Shown here piece after piece: positions 45,558 to 54,446 of a stretch of 64,000 nucleotides of DNA. The notes below the pieces were generated by a model. It was not told where the DNA came from and did not search any database. It worked only from the letters and a program-made list of their open reading frames with translations. A program made the translations under genes and the position numbers. The stretch is from an uncultured Oscillibacter sp. Lineage in GTDB: Bacteria; Bacillota; Clostridia; Oscillospirales; Oscillospiraceae. The stretch covers positions 1 through 64,000 of the forward strand of contig CAJUTB010000009.1 of assembly GCA_910589315.1 (NCBI GenBank), given 5' to 3'. Each line of letters starts with the position of its first letter. Positions within the stretch are counted from its first letter, which is position 1.

Positions 45558-45608
45558 ATGCAAATACACGTTGAACCGGAAAGGAGAACGCTTTATGTCC
45601 AAAAATGA
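45558..45608 (+). CDS. Possible 16-codon upstream ORF
   Basis: AAGGAGAAAAG precedes ATG 45558; the ORF MQIHVEPERRTLYVQK overlaps the DUF4253 start (45595) in another frame. Its codons contain the AAAGGAG used by the main gene. Either a leader peptide or chance. Confidence 0.3.
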   Translation: MQIHVEPERRTLYVQK

Positions 45609-46392
45609 GGCTATGCCGGAACTGTTTGCCGTTTTAGCGCAATACCTGGACTGCCCCTGTCAATATTTCCCGCCGGCGAAGCATGACAAACCCATCATGA
45701 CCGCCTACCGCGAGGCGCGTGAACGCGGAAAACGGAATGGGTTTGTCCCGATGCTCATTCCGGCGAACGAAACCCTGTGGGAAATACTTACGATCAACGC
45801 CTGCGGCGGCGAAGGCCAGGGCCTCTTGCAGTTTGATCCGGAAAAAGTGGCGCGGTATCGCAAGGACGCCTTAGCTGCGCCTTTGCAGAATGGACGGGAA
45901 TTTTTTCAGGACCTGGAACGCACCCGTATGGAAGGCATATTGGACGAAGGCTATCTTGAGGAAATTATGGGGGAATCCTCTGTGGAAGCTGCGCCCAGCC
46001 GCTCTTTTTATGGATACCTGGACCATTTTGCAAAAAAGACCCTCTTTTCCAAGAAAACCCTTCCTCTCCTGCTGGCGGAAATCCCGGTGAAACAACCCTG
46101 GGAGGTCTTTGCCTGGCTCCCCTTCGGCGGCTGGAACGAGTGCCCTGACACACCGGTTTTGATGTCCGTTTCCAAGTATTGGTTTGAGGAATACGGCGCG
46201 GTCCCTGCGCTGGTGACACAGGATATCCTGGAATTCTCCCTCCCTTCTTCCGTAGGCAAAGCGCGGGCGGAACAGCTGGCAAAGGAACAGTATTTCTGGT
46301 GCCCGGATATCGTCGACCAGGGAATTGGCAGCGTCAAGGCGCTGGCAAACCAGCTGGAAGATTCTACGGTCTGGTTTTTCTGGTGGGACTGA
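45595..46392 (+). CDS. DUF4253-domain protein
   Basis: 265 residues, cytosolic. The C-terminal third matches DUF4253: WNECPDTPVLMSVSKYWFEE, YGAVPALVTQDILEF, QYFWCPDIVDQGIGSVKALA and a terminal VWFFWWD. The N-terminal part has no recognised domain. These proteins often occur among immunity or toxin-linked genes, but function is not established. AAAGGAG lies before the ATG. Confidence 0.85.
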   Translation: MSKNEAMPELFAVLAQYLDCPCQYFPPAKHDKPIMTAYREARERGKRNGFVPMLIPANETLWEILTINACGGEGQGLLQFDPEKVARYRKDALAAPLQNGREFFQDLERTRMEGILDEGYLEEIMGESSVEAAPSRSFYGYLDHFAKKTLFSKKTLPLLLAEIPVKQPWEVFAWLPFGGWNECPDTPVLMSVSKYWFEEYGAVPALVTQDILEFSLPSSVGKARAEQLAKEQYFWCPDIVDQGIGSVKALANQLEDSTVWFFWWD

Positions 46393-46399
46393 ATGATGC

Positions 46400-46440
46400 A
46401 AACGCCCCAAGACGTGTTTCAACGTCTTGGGGCGTTTTTT
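46400..46440 (+). terminator. Terminator after the DUF4253 gene
   Basis: AAACGCCCCAAGACG, loop, CGTCTTGGGGCGTTT then TTT: strong stem and T-run. Confidence 0.9.
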
Positions 46441-46473
46441 AGACGCTGTTGCCAAATTGTCACTTTCTTTTGG

Positions 46474-46512
46474 TTGACAAACGTCTACCTTTCTGTTATC
46501 TTATTGGTAGAC
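46474..46512 (+). promoter_or_regulatory. blaI promoter with repressor-type operator
   Basis: TTGACA (46474-46479), 17 bp, TATCTT (46497-46502). GTCTACC (46483-46489) and GGTAGAC (46506-46512) form a perfect inverted repeat over the spacer and start region. The arms resemble BlaI/MecI half-sites (TACA/TGTA-type), so autoregulation is likely. Confidence 0.7.
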
Positions 46513-46549
46513 ACTTGTATACCATTCTTTTTTTACAGGAGGTGTGCCT

Positions 46550-46927
46550 ATGAAAATCAACCTGTCCGACAGCGAATGGAAACTGATGAACCGTCTCTGG
46601 GACCATTCGCCCATGACCATCACCGAACTGACCGCCGCCCTCCGGGACGAAACCGGCTGGAGCAAAAACACCGTTATCACCATGCTCTCCCGGCTGGAAG
46701 CCAAGGGAGCCGTCCGCTACCAGGAGGGCCGGCGGGCCCGGCAGTATTTCCCCGCCGTGGACCGAAAGGACGCCGCCAGCGCCGAAACCGAAAACTTTCT
46801 CTCCAAGGTTTACGGCGGCAGCTTCGGCCTGATGGTTCATGCCATGGTGGAAAGCCGTCAGCTCTCCGAAACGGACCTGGCCGAGCTTTCCGCAATTCTG
46901 GAACAGGCAGGAGGCGGGCAGACATGA
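46550..46927 (+). CDS. BlaI/MecI-family repressor
   Basis: 125 residues. The winged helix is LSDSEWKLMNRLWDHSPMTI then WSKNTVITMLSRLEAKGAVR; the C-terminal dimerisation helices follow. In BlaI the repressor is inactivated after proteolysis triggered by the BlaR1 sensor. The ATG at 46550 has AGGAGG seven bases upstream; an in-frame GTG at 46544 is less likely. It overlaps the next gene by ATGA. Confidence 0.9.
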   Translation: MKINLSDSEWKLMNRLWDHSPMTITELTAALRDETGWSKNTVITMLSRLEAKGAVRYQEGRRARQYFPAVDRKDAASAETENFLSKVYGGSFGLMVHAMVESRQLSETDLAELSAILEQAGGGQT

Positions 46928-49900
46928 AAGAAATTCTCCTTACTTCGTCTGTTTTGATCCTCGCGCTGCTGCTCTTGCGGCGGCTGTTTCAGACGAAAAT
47001 CTCCCGCCGTTTTCAATACGCCCTCTGGGGGCTGGTACTGCTGCGGCTTTTGATTCCCGTAAATTTGCCCGCTATCAGCAAAAACGTTTTGACCGCTGCG
47101 GAACCGGTCATGCAGAATATGGAGTCCCTCTATGTCACTCCGGCCCAGGACACGCTCTCTCGTCCGGACCAAATGTTTATTGTGGAGGCTGTCGATGCTC
47201 CCCGCGTGACGGTAGGCCCTGCCACGGAGAATAACGTTCAGATTTCCCTTGACCGCTTTGATGTCATCCACCAGACAACGTACGAACACCAAATCAATCT
47301 GGCGGACCTTCTGCGGCCCGTCTGGTACGGCGGCATAGCCGTGATGGCCTGCTGGCTGCTGCTCTCCAATCTGCTGTTTTGGCAAAAGCTCCGCAAGGTT
47401 CGGACGCCTTATCCGGCGGAGGCGTGCAAATATCCCGTTTATCTGGTGGAAAGCGGGCTGCCCTCTCCCTGCCTGTTCGGGCTGTTCCGGCCCGCCGTTT
47501 ATCTCACGCCCGCCGCCCTTGCATCTCCCGCCGCCTTGCGGCACGTCCTGGCCCACGAGGAGACCCACGCCCGTCACCTGGACCCCCTCTGGTCGCTGCT
47601 GCGGAGCGTATGTCTTGCCGTCTACTGGTTTGACCCGCTGGTATGGTGGGCCGCCGCGGCCTCCCGGACCGACTGCGAGCTTGCCTGCGATGAGGACGCT
47701 CTCCGCCGCTTGGGGGAAAAGGAACGGATTCCTTACGGCAGAACGCTGCTCTCCTTGATTCCCGTACGGAAAACGCCGGCAAATCCAATGCTCTCCGCAA
47801 CCACCATGACGGCGGACAAAAAACAGCTGAAGGACCGCATTACCCGCATCGCCCAAAACTACAAGACGGTTAAGGCCGCATTTGCCGCCGTGGCCCTGCT
47901 TGCCGCGGTGGTTTGCGCGGTGACGTTTACAGAGGCCAGCGGGGCGAAGAAAATGAGCGGCGAAGAAGCCCGGGAATTCATGGATGCTTTCTTTGAAACC
48001 GAGGACGAAGACGGTTTCAGTCCTTCCTTCTTCTGCAATGTTCTTTTCAGTACGCCGCATGATATTAATCTCTATGAGCTCTTTTATTACGGCACCGGTT
48101 TGAAGAACGAAGAAGTATCCCAGGAAGAACATGATCTGGTTTTGGAGCAAATGGGCGGAGATTCCTCCGGTGATTACCTTGTTAAAATCACCACATCTCA
48201 AATGAACGCCTATTTAACCAAATATACCGGTTATCCCCTTTCCAACAGGGCAATCGCCCTGGACCGCTTTATTTACCTGCCGGATTATGACGCCTATTAT
48301 CATTTTATAAGCACTGACAGCCACTCTCCAGAAATGTCTTTCTCCAACTGTACCGGCCTGCGGCAAGGCAATACGGTCCAGATTCGTTATGATGGCTACG
48401 TTTCCAGAGGCATCCAGCAGATTTCCGGCAGATTCTGCTTTACTTTCAAAAAGATTTGGTCCAACCGGTATTTTCTCTATTCCCATTGGCTGGAGGGAGC
48501 CAACCAGACGGAAAACGTCTCCCGCTCCTTGACGGCGGAGGAACTTGCCTTCTTCAATGAGGACTTCTTCAAGCAGCCTTACAAAACGCAGTTCCTCACC
48601 TCCCTCTATGACCAGCCCGAGGATATCGACCTGTTCCAGCTTCTTTACAACGGTACGGATATCCCAGAGACAATTACCGAAGACGAACGCCAGCGGGTAA
48701 TCAACGTTGGCTATGGCGGCACGGACCCCAAACTGGATTTGACCAAAATCACTTATGACCATATGACGCGGTTTCTGCGGGAAAACACTGGCTATTCCGG
48801 CGAAAATCCTGGCGTTGGCCTGGAAAAGTTCACTTGGCTTGGCACTTACAACGCCTATTATCACTTCCACGGCGACACCAACACAGAACCGGTAACATTT
48901 ACTGCTGGAACACGGGATGGAGATTTGATTCACCTCTATTATGACGGCACGGTTTCTCATGGTGAGGATGTGCTGTTTGACTCCCTCCATCTCACCTTGC
49001 AGGAACGGTCCGGCGGCGGATATTGGTTCGTCTCCAATCAGCTTGCCGAAAGCCTTCCCACCGCCTATCCCTCCTGGGAACCCGAACTGGTCATTCCCCT
49101 GGACGATGCACAGCCCTATACCGCGCCTGCCGTGGAGCTGAAGACTTACGGCGGACGTTACGTGGAAATGCTGGACGGTGCAGATACCGGTATTGATACC
49201 TATGCACTGTGCGCCATGCGGACGGAACACGGCAACGTTCATTTCGCTGTGCAAAGTATCCTTTTGAGCTCCTGGCCCAGCAAATACTTCCTTGAAGCCA
49301 GCAGCGGCACCTATGCCATTGAACATTTCCGCAGCCTGTTTGGCCACGACGGTCTCTCCATCAACTATGAAGCCTCTGGCCGGACACTCACAGATTACTA
49401 TTACTTCCAGGAGAACGGCACGCCGGTCTTATTGGTCCGGATCGAAAACGCGTATATGCCCACATGTATTGACCTGGACGGCAACGGCGAAAAGGAACTC
49501 GCTTCCGGCGCGGGAGATGACTGCAAGGTCTATTTCCAACGGGATGGGCAAATTTATCAGTTGGATTTGCTCACTGTCGTTTCCAACGCCTGGACAAAAG
49601 CCAAACATATCCACTTTGGCAGTTTTGATACCTCCGCCCGCTGCGTCTCTCTGTATGCTCAAGTGCCCTTTGAGGGAACCCACGACCCCACCGGAACTCT
49701 TGATGGAACCGCCTTCCGCTTCCTCTATTTCGACGGGGAAAACCTGCGGTTGTACAAAGACCAGCAGCCGTATCCGAATCATTTTGCACAGAACATCCAC
49801 GTTTCAACCGACGTGCAGGAGGCCGCAAAACAGATGGTTGCAGAAAGAATCGAGTCGGAATCCGAGGGATGGCGGCTGGTAAACGGCGACTTTGTTACCA

Positions 49901-50568
49901 TGCCTGTGCAATTTGACGGCTGGCGTGTTTCTCTGTTGGAAGGACCTTACAACAGCAATTTTTATGGTCAAACCTTCCAGGTCTGGCGGATAGATTACCA
50001 GCTTCACACAAATACGCCGGAATACGTCATTACGGCCGGCGGACGCTATGTCACCGACGACGGCTGGGTATCCCCCGGTTACCCCGGGTGTGACTGGCTT
50101 ATCTTCCATCTTGCAGAGGACGGCTCCCGGAAGTATCTGTACAGCACTATGGCAAACGACTGTACCCCTGATTCCGAAACGTTCTGGATGGACGAATTCC
50201 CCACTCTGGAGGGACTTGGCCTGCTGTCTATGGACCAGCTTGACGGGCCGATGCTGCTGAACCTTTTGGCAAGAGACCCCGCTGGGTTTCTGAATGATCT
50301 CGCAGAACGTCCCGAAGCCCAACGGGAAACCGTCCTGCAATCCCTAGCTGAATTTGCCGCCATTCTTAACGAGGACAACGACGGCTGGGAAACTGCGGCA
50401 CATCTCCAATGGGAAAACGTTATCAATTATCTCCGAGATCATGGCCAAAGCCAAGTCACCGAGGAAGGAAAAGCCCTCTGGGACCAGCTGAACCGTCTCG
50501 TTTTACAGAACCTTGCTGAACCATCCGACGCTCCTGCTTCCACACGTGAAATCCCCGCAAACACCTGA
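46924..50568 (+). CDS. Giant BlaR1/MecR1-type M56 metalloprotease sensor
   Basis: 1214 residues from ATG 46924, which overlaps the blaI stop. Residues 1-330 form an M56 membrane peptidase: several membrane helices, zinc motif HEETH (211-215) in HVLAHEETHARHLDP, and a distal acid in CELACDEDAL. A further membrane helix (about 320-340, FAAVALLAAVVCAVTF) leads to some 870 extracellular residues with no penicillin-binding sensor domain. That part contains two related blocks of about 170 residues (from about 345 and 535; DINLYELFYYGTGL vs DIDLFQLLYNGTDI; DAYYHFISTD vs NAYYHFHGDT), then a domain with a DLDGNGEKEL loop and a helical tail. The frame is open upstream to 46393, but that overlaps blaI. 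The ligand is unknown, with no beta-lactamase gene nearby. Confidence 0.85.
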   Translation: MKEILLTSSVLILALLLLRRLFQTKISRRFQYALWGLVLLRLLIPVNLPAISKNVLTAAEPVMQNMESLYVTPAQDTLSRPDQMFIVEAVDAPRVTVGPATENNVQISLDRFDVIHQTTYEHQINLADLLRPVWYGGIAVMACWLLLSNLLFWQKLRKVRTPYPAEACKYPVYLVESGLPSPCLFGLFRPAVYLTPAALASPAALRHVLAHEETHARHLDPLWSLLRSVCLAVYWFDPLVWWAAAASRTDCELACDEDALRRLGEKERIPYGRTLLSLIPVRKTPANPMLSATTMTADKKQLKDRITRIAQNYKTVKAAFAAVALLAAVVCAVTFTEASGAKKMSGEEAREFMDAFFETEDEDGFSPSFFCNVLFSTPHDINLYELFYYGTGLKNEEVSQEEHDLVLEQMGGDSSGDYLVKITTSQMNAYLTKYTGYPLSNRAIALDRFIYLPDYDAYYHFISTDSHSPEMSFSNCTGLRQGNTVQIRYDGYVSRGIQQISGRFCFTFKKIWSNRYFLYSHWLEGANQTENVSRSLTAEELAFFNEDFFKQPYKTQFLTSLYDQPEDIDLFQLLYNGTDIPETITEDERQRVINVGYGGTDPKLDLTKITYDHMTRFLRENTGYSGENPGVGLEKFTWLGTYNAYYHFHGDTNTEPVTFTAGTRDGDLIHLYYDGTVSHGEDVLFDSLHLTLQERSGGGYWFVSNQLAESLPTAYPSWEPELVIPLDDAQPYTAPAVELKTYGGRYVEMLDGADTGIDTYALCAMRTEHGNVHFAVQSILLSSWPSKYFLEASSGTYAIEHFRSLFGHDGLSINYEASGRTLTDYYYFQENGTPVLLVRIENAYMPTCIDLDGNGEKELASGAGDDCKVYFQRDGQIYQLDLLTVVSNAWTKAKHIHFGSFDTSARCVSLYAQVPFEGTHDPTGTLDGTAFRFLYFDGENLRLYKDQQPYPNHFAQNIHVSTDVQEAAKQMVAERIESESEGWRLVNGDFVTMPVQFDGWRVSLLEGPYNSNFYGQTFQVWRIDYQLHTNTPEYVITAGGRYVTDDGWVSPGYPGCDWLIFHLAEDGSRKYLYSTMANDCTPDSETFWMDEFPTLEGLGLLSMDQLDGPMLLNLLARDPAGFLNDLAERPEAQRETVLQSLAEFAAILNEDNDGWETAAHLQWENVINYLRDHGQSQVTEEGKALWDQLNRLVLQNLAEPSDAPASTREIPANT

Positions 50569-50575
50569 GCAAACG

Positions 50576-50603
50576 GGACGGGCATTGCCCGTCCCTCTCT
50601 TTG
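50576..50603 (+). terminator. Terminator after the blaR1-like gene
   Basis: GGGACGGGCA / TGCCCGTCCC stem, then TCTCTTTG tail. Confidence 0.75.
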
Positions 50604-50612
50604 TCCTTTTCG

Positions 50613-51389
50613 CTAAAATCCCTTTTCTGCCAGCTCCTGCACCAGATGGATGAAAAATTCCTCCGCGGAAAAGTGGGCCAGCTTCCGCCGCCGCGCCCCG
50701 GCAAAATCCTGGTGCGACACATTCTCCATAGTTCCCCGGTACTCCCCCCACTTTGCCGACTCCGGCGTTACAAGCGCATCTGTGGGGCCGTCGGATTTCG
50801 TCAGCCAGAGCTGAGCGCGGTCCATGAGGTCCCAGGTGCGTTTCGCCAGAAGCGCGCCCCAGCTTTGGTAGTAAACCTGGGAACTGTCCGGGTTCTCCTG
50901 GTTGAAACGCTCCAACGCCTCCGGCGTCAGGGAGGCAACCGCGTTTCGGAAATCCGGCGATTGGTCGCCAAAACGCCGCCAGCCTATTTCCAAGGCGCGG
51001 CCCGCTGCGATACAGACCATTTTTCGTTTCTGCCAGACCTCCGCCGACTTTGCGCCCCGGTGCGGGGTACAGAGGGTGGTCAGCGATGCCGTCTGCCCGG
51101 CAAATCCCAGTGTGGAGATCAGATAGCGGGCTTCCAGGCCCCCTTTCGAGTGGGCGATCAGGTTCAGCTTTTGGGTGCGTTCCGTTTCCAGGATTTTTTC
51201 CGCCAGAAGCAGAAGCCCGCGGGCATTTCCCTCAATGGTCCCCCACGCGTCCTGATGGCCCAGGTATACGACGGCTCCCCTCTCCCGCAGGACCTCCGGG
51301 ATGCGGCCCCAGCAGCCGGAAAAGCAGTCGTCCCGGCAGTTCAGGCCGTGCAGCAGAAGAATCGGATACCGTGTATGGCAGTCTTCCAT
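50613..51389 (-). CDS. Alpha/beta-hydrolase, triacylglycerol-lipase type
   Basis: 258 residues. The oxyanion region is PILLLHGLNCRDD; the nucleophile is the Ser of LIAHSKGGLEARYL; the acid is probably in TDALVTPESAKWG and the His in NVSHQDFAGA. No signal peptide, so intracellular. Similar to lipase/esterase proteins of clostridia; substrate unknown. AAGGAGG precedes the ATG. Confidence 0.85.
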   Translation of the reverse strand: MEDCHTRYPILLLHGLNCRDDCFSGCWGRIPEVLRERGAVVYLGHQDAWGTIEGNARGLLLLAEKILETERTQKLNLIAHSKGGLEARYLISTLGFAGQTASLTTLCTPHRGAKSAEVWQKRKMVCIAAGRALEIGWRRFGDQSPDFRNAVASLTPEALERFNQENPDSSQVYYQSWGALLAKRTWDLMDRAQLWLTKSDGPTDALVTPESAKWGEYRGTMENVSHQDFAGARRRKLAHFSAEEFFIHLVQELAEKGF

Positions 51390-51433
51390 AACGCCTCCTT
51401 GAAAAATTTACGAAAAAATTTGGACGATCCCCC

Positions 51434-51484
51434 TTGACAAATACCCTCGGGGGGTATATCCTAAGAATACCCCTACCGGGTATT
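51434..51484 (+). promoter_or_regulatory. csoR promoter with two CsoR-type operators
   Basis: TTGACA (51434-51439), 17 bp, TATCCT (51457-51462). ATACCCTCGGGGGGTAT (51441-51457) lies over the spacer and AATACCCCTACCGGGTATT (51466-51484) just after the start; both are G-tract palindromes of the CsoR class. Copper would release CsoR and switch on csoR-copA. Confidence 0.85.
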
Positions 51485-51495
51485 GGGAGGCCGCC

Positions 51496-51789
51496 ATGAA
51501 CGAAACGTCACCAAAGACAAAAAACCGTCCCGAAGAAGAAGCCAAACGCCTTATCAACCGCCTCAGCCGCATCGAAGGGCAGATCCGCGGCATCCGCGGC
51601 ATGGTGGAACGCAGCGCATACTGTACCGATATCCTCGCCCAGACCGCCGCCGCAAACGCCGCCTTGAATGCCTTCAGCCGCGAGCTTCTGGCCAAGCATA
51701 TCCGCACCTGCGTCGCTTCCGACATTCGGGCCGGAAAAGACGAAACCATTGAAGATTTAATCGCTATCCTGCAAAAATTCATGAAATGA
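51496..51789 (+). CDS. csoR: Copper-sensing repressor CsoR
   Basis: 97 residues, all helical. The Cu(I) ligands of the family are in place: Cys43 (SAYCTDIL), His68 and Cys72 (LLAKHIRTC). The DNA-binding face has RLSRIEGQIRGIRGM. GGGAGG precedes the ATG. It controls itself and the copper ATPase 75 bases downstream via two operators upstream. Confidence 0.93.
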   Translation: MNETSPKTKNRPEEEAKRLINRLSRIEGQIRGIRGMVERSAYCTDILAQTAAANAALNAFSRELLAKHIRTCVASDIRAGKDETIEDLIAILQKFMK

Positions 51790-51864
51790 CGCGTTTGCGG
51801 GAAACTACCTGCGTGGAACGTCCGCACTCTGAGGCGGCGTTCAACGCCTGTCCGGGAGGTCGCT

Positions 51865-54381
51865 ATGAAACAATATAACGTCACTGGCATGAGCTGCGCG
51901 GCTTGCAGTGCCAGAGTGGAAAAAGCCGTGTCCAAAGTCCCCGGCGTCACCGCCTGTTCCGTCAGCCTGCTGACAAACTCCATGGGCGTCGAAGGCTCCG
52001 CCCAGCCCCAGGAGATTATTGCGGCTATCCAGGAGGCCGGTTATGGCGCGTCTGAAAAAAACGCCGGAAAAAGCGGTAAAACCGCGGAAAATCCGGCGGA
52101 CGCCCTTCAGGACCACGAAACGCCCGCGCTGAAACAGCGTCTGCTTTGGTCGGTTGGCTTCCTGCTGGTCCTGATGTATTTCTCTATGGGCCATATGATG
52201 TGGAACTGGCCTCTCCCCGCTTTTCTGGCAGGCAATCACATTGCGATGGGTCTGCTCCAGCTTCTGCTGACCATAATGATTATGGTCATTAACCAGAAAT
52301 TTTTCATCAGCGGATTCAAAAGCCTGTGGCACCGTGCGCCGAATATGGACACACTCGTTGCGCTTGGCTCAACGGCGGCCTTCGTTTACAGCGCCTACGC
52401 CCTCTTTGCCATGACCGATGCGCAGATGCGCGGCGATGCACAGGCCGTCATGGATTACATGATGGAATTCTATTTTGAGTCCGCCGCCATGATTTTAACC
52501 CTCATTACCGTCGGGAAAATGCTGGAAGCCCGCTCCAAGGGCCGCACCACCGACGCCCTCAAGAGTCTTATGAAGCTGGCTCCCAAGACCGCCATCGTGG
52601 AACGGGACGGCGTGGAAACGGAAGTTCCGATTGAACAGGTGCAGAAAGACGATGTGTTTCTTGTCCGGCCCGGCGAAAATATTCCGGTGGACGGCGTGGT
52701 TTTGGAGGGCGGCAGCGCCGTCAACGAATCCGCTTTGACCGGCGAGAGCATCCCGGTGGATAAAATGCCTGGCGACACCGTTTCCGCCGCAACGCTGAAT
52801 CAGTCCGGTTTCATCAAGTGCCGCGCCACCCGCGTGGGCGAGGATACCACTCTGTCGCAGATTATTCAGATGGTCAGCGACGCCGCCGCTACCAAGGCCC
52901 CCATTGCCAAAATCGCTGACAAGGTTTCCGGCGTGTTCGTCCCGGCGGTGATTGCGATTGCGGTTGTTACCACCGTTGTCTGGCTTCTGCTGGGGCAAAC
53001 CGTAGGATTTGCTCTGGCGCGGGGCATTTCCGTGCTGGTGATCAGCTGTCCCTGTGCGCTGGGCCTGGCGACGCCCGTCGCTATTATGGTCGGCAACGGT
53101 ATGGGCGCGAAAAATGGTATTCTGTTCAAAACCGCCGCCTCTTTGGAGGCTGCCGGGCGGACGGAAATCGTCGCCTTGGACAAAACTGGAACCATCACCC
53201 AGGGCGAACCGAATGTCATCGACATTCTCCCCGTACCAGGAAACGGCGAGGATGCTTTGCTGGCCCTGGCCGCAAGTCTGGAAGGACCCTCTGAACATCC
53301 TTTGGCCGCCGCCATCGTTGCTGAGGCCAAAAAGCGGAATCTGCCTGCGTCTTCCGTCGAAAAGTTTGCCGCCGTCCACGGGCGCGGCGTACGGGCGGTG
53401 GTGAACGGCGATACGTTTATTGGCGGAAATCAGGCTATGCTGGAAGAAGCGGGCATAGCCCCTGGGGAACTGTCCGCGAAAGCGGACGCTCTGGCGGCGC
53501 AGGGAAAGACCCCGATGTTTTTTGCTAACGAAACCCAGAAGCGTCCGTTGGGCATCATTGCGGTAGCCGACGTGATCAAGGAAGACAGCCCTCAGGCGGT
53601 GAAGGAACTGCAAGGTATGGGGATTCATGTGGTCATGCTCACCGGCGACAACGAGCGCACGGCCAAGGCGATTGGAAAGCAGGCTGGCGTTAATGAGGTG
53701 ATCGCGGGCGTTCTGCCCGACGGCAAGGAGAACGTCATTCGCCGTCTGAAAGAAAAGGGCAAGGTTGCCATGGTAGGCGACGGAATCAACGACGCCCCCG
53801 CCCTTACGCGGGCTGACACCGGAATAGCCATTGGCGCAGGCGCGGACGTAGCCTTGGACGCGGCGGATGTGGTACTGATGAAAAGCCGTCTTTCCGATGT
53901 TCCCGCCGCCATTCGTTTAAGCCGTGCAACGCTGCGGAATATTCATGAAAATTTGTTTTGGGCGTTTTTCTACAACACAATTGGAATTCCCCTGGCCGCT
54001 GGGTTGTTGATCCCGCTGGGATTGACGCTGAACCCGATGTTTGGCGCGGCGGCCATGAGTTTAAGCAGTTTTTGTGTCGTTTCCAACGCCCTGCGGCTGA
54101 ATCTCTTCAACCTGCGGGACGCGAAAAAGGATAAACCTATTCAAACAAAACGCAAGGAGGAAGCAACGATTATGGAAAAGACGATGAAGATTGAAGGGAT
54201 GATGTGCGGCCACTGCGAGGCCCGCGTCAAGAAGGCGCTGGAAGCCCTTCCGGAAGTAACGGAAGCCGCTGTCAGCCACGAGAGCGGAACCGCGGTGGTA
54301 ACGCTCTCCGCCGCCGTGTCGGACGACGCGCTCAAGCAGGCCGTCGAAGCCCAGGATTACACGGTGACATCTATTCAATAA
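51865..54381 (+). CDS. copA: Copper-exporting P-type ATPase CopA with fused C-terminal CopZ domain
   Basis: 838 residues. An N-terminal heavy-metal domain (GMSCAACSARV, Cys11/Cys14), eight membrane helices, the TGES motif (ALTGESIPVDK), the metal-site CPC (Cys395-Pro-Cys397, SCPCALGLAT), the phosphorylated Asp439 (DKTGT), the HP dipeptide (SEHPLAAAI) and GDGINDAP are seen. After the last helices a 20-residue linker leads to a second heavy-metal domain (GMMCGHCEARV, Cys781/Cys784). That domain begins at Met770 with AAGGAGG 11 bases upstream, so a free CopZ may also be made. It exports Cu(I) and is controlled by CsoR. GGGAGG precedes the main ATG. Confidence 0.95.
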   Translation: MKQYNVTGMSCAACSARVEKAVSKVPGVTACSVSLLTNSMGVEGSAQPQEIIAAIQEAGYGASEKNAGKSGKTAENPADALQDHETPALKQRLLWSVGFLLVLMYFSMGHMMWNWPLPAFLAGNHIAMGLLQLLLTIMIMVINQKFFISGFKSLWHRAPNMDTLVALGSTAAFVYSAYALFAMTDAQMRGDAQAVMDYMMEFYFESAAMILTLITVGKMLEARSKGRTTDALKSLMKLAPKTAIVERDGVETEVPIEQVQKDDVFLVRPGENIPVDGVVLEGGSAVNESALTGESIPVDKMPGDTVSAATLNQSGFIKCRATRVGEDTTLSQIIQMVSDAAATKAPIAKIADKVSGVFVPAVIAIAVVTTVVWLLLGQTVGFALARGISVLVISCPCALGLATPVAIMVGNGMGAKNGILFKTAASLEAAGRTEIVALDKTGTITQGEPNVIDILPVPGNGEDALLALAASLEGPSEHPLAAAIVAEAKKRNLPASSVEKFAAVHGRGVRAVVNGDTFIGGNQAMLEEAGIAPGELSAKADALAAQGKTPMFFANETQKRPLGIIAVADVIKEDSPQAVKELQGMGIHVVMLTGDNERTAKAIGKQAGVNEVIAGVLPDGKENVIRRLKEKGKVAMVGDGINDAPALTRADTGIAIGAGADVALDAADVVLMKSRLSDVPAAIRLSRATLRNIHENLFWAFFYNTIGIPLAAGLLIPLGLTLNPMFGAAAMSLSSFCVVSNALRLNLFNLRDAKKDKPIQTKRKEEATIMEKTMKIEGMMCGHCEARVKKALEALPEVTEAAVSHESGTAVVTLSAAVSDDALKQAVEAQDYTVTSIQ
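54172..54381 (+). CDS. copZ: CopZ-like copper chaperone, internal in-frame start within copA
   Basis: ATG 54172 is preceded by AAGGAGG (54154-54160) and opens a 69-residue complete heavy-metal-associated domain (MEKTMKIEGMMCGHCEARV...), in frame with copA. CopZ proteins deliver Cu(I) to CopA and are usually encoded by a separate small gene. The retained ribosome binding site implies either a recent fusion by loss of the copA stop, or deliberate double output. Confidence 0.6.
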   Translation: MEKTMKIEGMMCGHCEARVKKALEALPEVTEAAVSHESGTAVVTLSAAVSDDALKQAVEAQDYTVTSIQ

Positions 54382-54383
54382 AG

Positions 54384-54446
54384 GCCCCAGGGGGATCTCC
54401 CCCTGGACCCCTCAAATACGCCGCGTAAGCGGCGTATTCTTTTTAT
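54384..54446 (+). terminator. REP-like hairpin and terminator between copA and mgtE
   Basis: CCAGGGGGATCTCCCCCTGG forms one hairpin; AATACGCCGC (54415-54424), GTAA, GCGGCGTATT (54429-54438) then CTTTTTAT forms a true terminator. The first shares CCCCTGGACCCC with the repeat at 27790. Confidence 0.75.

Noticed and set aside
46393..50568. 1391-codon ORF as one protein
   Set aside because: The first 177 codons overlap the repressor gene in another frame; the sensor starts at 46924, where ATGA overlaps the repressor stop.
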